Part shown: piece after piece, positions 60,122 to 64,000 of the stretch
Layout: each line of letters opens with the position of its first letter
Numbering within the stretch: the stretch's first letter is position 1
DNA from: JANQSS01 sp965249735
Lineage (GTDB): Bacteria > Bacteroidota > Bacteroidia > Chitinophagales > Saprospiraceae
NCBI GenBank assembly: GCA_965249735.1
Contig: CBDFMS010000025.1
Location: forward strand, 372,001-436,000
DNA length: 64,000 nt
Reading direction: 5' to 3'
Notes under the pieces: generated by a model
The model's input: only the letters and a program-made list of their open reading frames with translations
What the model was told of the DNA's origin: nothing
Database searches by the model: none
Made by a program: the position numbers and the translations under genes

Positions 60122-62737
60122 TTATATTTTTTCTTTTAGTGAGTTAATTGCATCCGCCAATCCGGCCGGATCACTGCCTCCGGCTGAAGCGAAAAATGGT
60201 TGACCGCCACCACCACCTTTAATATATCCGGCTGCTTCGCGCACCATATTGCCGGCGTGCCATGATTTTTCATCTGCCAAGGATTTTGTAATGGCTATCA
60301 TGATCGTTGGCTTATCCTGGTTCACAGTTCCAATCCCGATGATGCAAGGCGTAAGATCTTTTTCAAGCTGAAATATCATGTCTTTTAGCACTTTACTATC
60401 GACGTTATCTACAATTGAAAACAACGATCGATATGCACCATGATCACTGACCTCGTCGCGAATGGAGTCTTTTGTTTGCGAGGATAATTTTGCCTTTAAG
60501 TTATCCAATTCACGACTTAGGTCCTTGTTTTCTGATAGAACGGCGCGGATGCCTTTAACCAGATCCTGTTGCTTTATATGTTGACCGATCTCCTTGAGCA
60601 GTGCCTCTTGTTTATTAATAAATATTTCTGCACCTGCACCGGTCACCGCTTCGATTCGTCGAATGCCCGCAGCAACAGCCGACTCAGATGTAATTTTTAA
60701 GTACCCAATGGTGCCGGTAGCAGATACATGACATCCACCACATAACTCACGTGAATATTGTGGGTCAAATGTTATCATACGGACGCTGTCACCATATTTT
60801 TCTCCAAACAGCATCATCGCTCCTGCCGTTTTAGCCTCTTCGATTGGAATATTTCGAGCTTCTTCCAATGGAATATTTTTACGAATTTTTTGATTTACGA
60901 TTTGTTCTATTTCATGCAGTTCTTCGTTTGTTACTTTACTGAAATGAGAAAAATCAAAACGTAGATAATCTGGTGCCACTAAAGATCCTTTTTGTTGAAC
61001 ATGATTACCCAAAACCTGACGCAAAGCAGCATGCATTAAATGCGTGGCCGAATGATTTCGTTCTATATGTTTTCGTCGTTCATCATTTATGACGGCTCGA
61101 TATACAGCCTCCGGATCATTCGGTATATTATCTACCCGATGAATAATTAATTCATTCTCCCGGTATGTATCCAGGACTTGAATTTCTTCATTTTCGGAAA
61201 TTAATTTTCCAATATCACCAATCTGTCCCCCTCCTTCCGGGTAGAATGGTGTTTGATTTAAAACGACATGATAGACGACATCATCTTTTTGCTTGGCCGT
61301 TCTGTATTTCACAACGTACGTCTCGGCAACTTCACTCTGATCATACCCGAGAAATGAAGAATTTTCATTGCGAATTTCTGTCCAGTCACCTACCTGTTTT
61401 CTGGCATCTTTTCGTGATCGATCCTTTTGTTCTTGTAGTGCCGCTTGAAAGCCTTCCTCATCAACCTGCCATCCTTTCTCTGAAGCGATTAACCGGGTAA
61501 GATCAAAAGGGAAACCATAAGTGTCATACAATTCAAAAATATAGTCTCCTTGAAGGGTATTATCAACGACTTCAGTTCGTTCGAGTCGTCGCAATCCTTT
61601 CTCTAACGTCCGCAGGAAGGTTTTTTCTTCTTCCTGAATAATTTGCATAATAAAATCTTGCTGCGCTTTTAATTCAGGAAAAATATCAGCGTAATAATCA
61701 GCTGCCAGGGGAACCAGTGTGTAGATGTATGGCTCCTGGATATTTAAATAAGAATAATTATATCGAATTGCACGTCGGAGTATACGTCGAATAACATAAC
61801 CCGCTCCGGTATTTGAAGGAAGCGCACCATCAGCAATAGCAAAACTTGTCGCTCTTAGATGATCTGCAATAACGCGCATGGCGATATCCGAATATGCATC
61901 GGATGCGTATTTGCCGGTGTAAGTGATACCCGAGTCTTTTTCTATTTTTTGGATATAAGGTGAAAAGACATCGGTGTCGTAGTTTGAGGTTTTACCCTGT
62001 AAGGCCATTGTGAGGCGCTCAAATCCCATTCCCGTATCCACATGTTTGGCTGGAAGATTTTCCAGTACGCCACCTTCCTTCCGATTAAATTGAATAAAAA
62101 CGAGATTCCAAATCTCTACCACGAGTGGGTCGTCCATGTTGACTAGATCGGCACCTTTTACTTTCAGTTTCTCTTCCTCAGATCGCAGATCAATATGGAT
62201 CTCCGAACATGGTCCGCAAGGGCCGGTTTCACCCATTTCCCAAAAGTTATCTTTTTTATCGAACCGCAACACACGATCTGCAGGAAGTATTTTCCTCCAA
62301 AGTTGTTCGGCTTCATGATCAGGATCCAGTCCGTCGCTTTCATCACCACCGAAAACGGTCACGTAGAAATTGTCTTTTGAAAGACCAAAAACATTCGTGA
62401 GTAAATCCCAGGCCCAGTTGATGGCCTCATCCTTAAAGTAATCACCAAAAGACCAGTTACCCAGCATTTCAAACATGGTATGATGATAACTGTCGCGACC
62501 AACTTCCTCAAGATCATTGTGTTTACCTGAGACACGCAGACACTTTTGGGTATCGGTGATACGAGGATTCTTTGGCGTTTGGTTGCCAAGAAAGAAGTCT
62601 TTGAATTGGTTCATTCCGGCATTGGTGAACATCAACGTGGGATCGTCTTTATTGACCATGGGTGCCGAAGACACGACGTCGTGTGTCTTCTTTTTAAAGT
62701 ATTCCAGAAATGTGGATCTTATTTGAGTCGAATTCAT
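60122..62737 (-). CDS. alaS: Alanyl-tRNA synthetase
   Basis: 871 residues, full class II AlaRS architecture: catalytic core with N-terminal RSTFLEYFKKKTHDVV and motif-2 region HHTMFEMLGNWSFGDYFK, the tRNA-binding middle, editing domain HSATHLMHAALRQVLG and CGGCHVSATGTIG with zinc/editing Cys, and C-terminal GGGGQPFFASAGG. Heads the minus-strand run alaS, small membrane gene, Gfo/Idh, lipoprotein, sugar transferase; the spacing of -11 to +18 bases indicates a shared transcript. Confidence 0.97.
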   Translation of the reverse strand: MNSTQIRSTFLEYFKKKTHDVVSSAPMVNKDDPTLMFTNAGMNQFKDFFLGNQTPKNPRITDTQKCLRVSGKHNDLEEVGRDSYHHTMFEMLGNWSFGDYFKDEAINWAWDLLTNVFGLSKDNFYVTVFGGDESDGLDPDHEAEQLWRKILPADRVLRFDKKDNFWEMGETGPCGPCSEIHIDLRSEEEKLKVKGADLVNMDDPLVVEIWNLVFIQFNRKEGGVLENLPAKHVDTGMGFERLTMALQGKTSNYDTDVFSPYIQKIEKDSGITYTGKYASDAYSDIAMRVIADHLRATSFAIADGALPSNTGAGYVIRRILRRAIRYNYSYLNIQEPYIYTLVPLAADYYADIFPELKAQQDFIMQIIQEEEKTFLRTLEKGLRRLERTEVVDNTLQGDYIFELYDTYGFPFDLTRLIASEKGWQVDEEGFQAALQEQKDRSRKDARKQVGDWTEIRNENSSFLGYDQSEVAETYVVKYRTAKQKDDVVYHVVLNQTPFYPEGGGQIGDIGKLISENEEIQVLDTYRENELIIHRVDNIPNDPEAVYRAVINDERRKHIERNHSATHLMHAALRQVLGNHVQQKGSLVAPDYLRFDFSHFSKVTNEELHEIEQIVNQKIRKNIPLEEARNIPIEEAKTAGAMMLFGEKYGDSVRMITFDPQYSRELCGGCHVSATGTIGYLKITSESAVAAGIRRIEAVTGAGAEIFINKQEALLKEIGQHIKQQDLVKGIRAVLSENKDLSRELDNLKAKLSSQTKDSIRDEVSDHGAYRSLFSIVDNVDSKVLKDMIFQLEKDLTPCIIGIGTVNQDKPTIMIAITKSLADEKSWHAGNMVREAAGYIKGGGGGQPFFASAGGSDPAGLADAINSLKEKI

Positions 62738-62764
62738 TTGTTCTACCGATTATTTATCAGGGTG

Positions 62765-62772
62765 CGAAGATA
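62765..62772 (-). promoter_or_regulatory. -7 box of alaS
   Basis: Minus strand TATCTTCG (62765-62772) differs from TAnnTTTG in one base; the predicted start is about 25 bases before the ATG at 62737. No clear -33. Confidence 0.45.
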
Positions 62773-62831
62773 AGAAGGCCTCGCTCATTCCACCTGACTA
62801 TGGCTTAATAGATGATTGTGTAGATGAAACA

Positions 62832-62843
62832 TGTTCCGGAACA
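62832..62843. promoter_or_regulatory. Palindrome between alaS and the DegP-like gene
   Basis: TGTTCC-GGAACA, a perfect 12-bp palindrome in the 289-base divergent spacer. It may bind a dimeric regulator of either gene. A CGTTT-CGTT-AAACG inverted repeat follows at about 62942-62955, another candidate site upstream of the DegP-like gene. Confidence 0.35.
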
Positions 62844-63026
62844 GACATTTTGTGATAATCGTTTGCCATTACATAACACGTTGCGATCTCGTAGAAAGTC
62901 GGGTATTCTTTTGCCGCATCGCCGTCTATTGGTTTTGTTAACGTTTCGTTAAACGATGATTGCACCATTAACTAGATCGAATAGGAGTCGTTATAAATTT
63001 CACATTAAAACAAAATTTAGATTACC

Positions 63027-64000
63027 ATGAAACTAAGGCAATTTATTGGATACGCGCTTGCCGGAGCATTTGGAGCCTTGATGGTCCTTGGAGTGAATAG
63101 CATGAAATCTGATGGAAACGAAAGATTAAGACAAGGTCATGATGAAGCATTCCAGGCGGTAAAAGTGAAGGCTTCATCTTCATACGACGCTTCTCCGATG
63201 GCAGGATTTCCAACTTCATTTAATTCAGCGGCAAAGCACGCCACTCCGGCCGTGGTTAAAATTAGAACAACACAAACACAAACACAGACTTCAAGAAATG
63301 ACAATCCGTTTCGGTTCTTTTTTGAAGATCAAGATATGCTCGGTCCCCGATTTGGGGCAGGGTCAGGAGTCATTATTTCCAGTGACGGGTATATCGTTAC
63401 GAATAATCATGTGATAGAAAATGGAGATGACATCGAAATAATTTTGGATGACAAAAGATCATTTAGAGCCGAAAAAATCGGTGTTGATAAACGTACCGAT
63501 TTGGCTGTCCTGAAAATTGAAGCGGAAGACCTCCCAACATTGAAATATGCAAATAGCGACGAGGTCAATATCGGTGATTGGGTTTTGGCCATCGGCAATC
63601 CTTTTGAATACTTAACCTCTACCGTCACAGCTGGAATTGTCAGTGCAAAAGGAAGAGATATTGATATTTTACGTTCTTCTGAAAATATAGAGTCATTTAT
63701 TCAAACAGATGCAGCGGTTAATCCCGGAAATAGCGGAGGAGCATTGGTTAACCTGGAAGGGCAATTAGTTGGGATAAATACGGCCATCGCATCGCAAACA
63801 GGGACGTTTTCCGGTTATTCATTCGCGATTCCAGTCAATTTAATGAAAAAAATTGCCAACGATATCATTGAATATGGTAATTATAAAAGAGCCATGCTGG
63901 GTGTCGGCATCCAGGAAATCGATAATGAATCTGCATTAGAACATGGGTTTGATGTTCGACAAGGAGTTCTTGTAAATTATGTTAATCCCGGAGGAGCTGC
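63027..64000 (+). CDS. DegP/HtrA-like periplasmic serine protease, 3'-truncated by window edge
   Basis: 324 residues present from ATG 63027. Signal-anchor-like N-terminus (MKLRQFIGYALAGAFGALMVLGV). Trypsin-like protease domain with catalytic His in TNNHV (near 131), Asp in KRTDLAVLK (near 159) and Ser in NPGNSGGALV (near 235); the beginning of a PDZ domain is visible at the end (MLGVGIQEID and QGVLVNYVNPGGAA). Periplasmic protein quality control. The remaining PDZ part is outside the window, so the number of PDZ domains is unknown. Confidence 0.94.
   Translation, partial: MKLRQFIGYALAGAFGALMVLGVNSMKSDGNERLRQGHDEAFQAVKVKASSSYDASPMAGFPTSFNSAAKHATPAVVKIRTTQTQTQTSRNDNPFRFFFEDQDMLGPRFGAGSGVIISSDGYIVTNNHVIENGDDIEIILDDKRSFRAEKIGVDKRTDLAVLKIEAEDLPTLKYANSDEVNIGDWVLAIGNPFEYLTSTVTAGIVSAKGRDIDILRSSENIESFIQTDAAVNPGNSGGALVNLEGQLVGINTAIASQTGTFSGYSFAIPVNLMKKIANDIIEYGNYKRAMLGVGIQEIDNESALEHGFDVRQGVLVNYVNPGGA

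Noticed and set aside
1..64000. tRNA, rRNA, CRISPR or insertion-sequence content
   Set aside because: No cloverleaf-like segment, spaced direct-repeat array, transposase or terminal inverted repeat was noticed in any intergenic space; a tRNAscan-type search was not possible here.

Overview
The window reads as a chromosome segment of a free-living, aerobic member of the Bacteroidota. The evidence is the family's promoter signature (a -33 TTTG-like box, 19-21 bases, then TAnnTTTG) in front of many genes, a secreted peptidase with a C-terminal type IX secretion (T9SS) sorting domain, a TPR/PD40/OmpA protein built like PorE, and a fused FtcD. A complete-looking late mevalonate cluster, a 3-hydroxyanthranilate dioxygenase and an AlkB-type hydroxylase point to an aerobic environmental lineage (Saprospiria- or Flavobacteriia-like; the exact class cannot be settled here). 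Gene density is high. I see no rRNA, tRNA, CRISPR array, insertion sequence or prophage.

Layout. 1-2054: large subunit of methylmalonyl-CoA mutase, cut by the left edge. 2281-6490: the one clearly unusual region, two tandem copies of a module made of a short minus-strand transcript (19-codon hydrophobic peptide gene, then a strong intrinsic terminator) beside a plus-strand gene for a ~500-residue helical protein of unknown function. 6562-14103: minus-strand genes for an EF-G-like GTPase, a nucleotide-sugar-type dehydrogenase/AnmK/cytochrome c operon, and a thioredoxin-like protein with an unknown partner. 14243-18944: plus-strand FtcD, a membrane protein/XRE regulator pair with a probable autoregulatory operator, and ribosomal protein S1. 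19122-26594: minus-strand PorE-like protein, E2 acyltransferase, an esterase, CinA and BirA. 26639-29126: RsfS and FtsH. 29185-31356: divergent FNR-ferredoxin reductase and AlkB-like hydroxylase. 31417-35529: DPP III-like peptidase, LysE exporter, LpxH and 3-hydroxyanthranilate dioxygenase. 35602-37778: atypical SDR and HTTM membrane protein. 37902-39650: T9SS-exported M28 peptidase, with an orphan small transcript upstream. 39952-45738: MnmG, HemW, an O-methyltransferase, an EamA transporter and the N-end-rule pair ClpS/Aat. 45757-50226: 5'-nucleotidase-like and DUF885 lipoproteins, class IV aminotransferase. 50328-55240: sulfotransferase-like protein, reductase and the mevalonate genes (GHMP kinase, HMG-CoA reductase, IDI-2). 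55329-62737: Mpo1-like protein, LOG protein, then the alaS-led operon ending in a polyprenyl-phosphate sugar transferase. 63027-64000: a DegP/HtrA protease, cut by the right edge.

Most genes are housekeeping or envelope functions. The candidate undescribed system is the duplicated peptide/large-protein module. Both peptides are exactly 19 residues, share a W-x2-G-x4-G-L pattern, and both transcripts end in a 9-bp hairpin plus 8 U. The two large proteins diverge in their first ~380 residues but are nearly identical over the last ~120, where most differences between the genes are synonymous. A 12-base segment of the downstream peptide transcript is complementary to the leader of the adjacent large gene. 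A peptide-receptor or antisense-controlled pair is a reasonable hypothesis; function is unproven.
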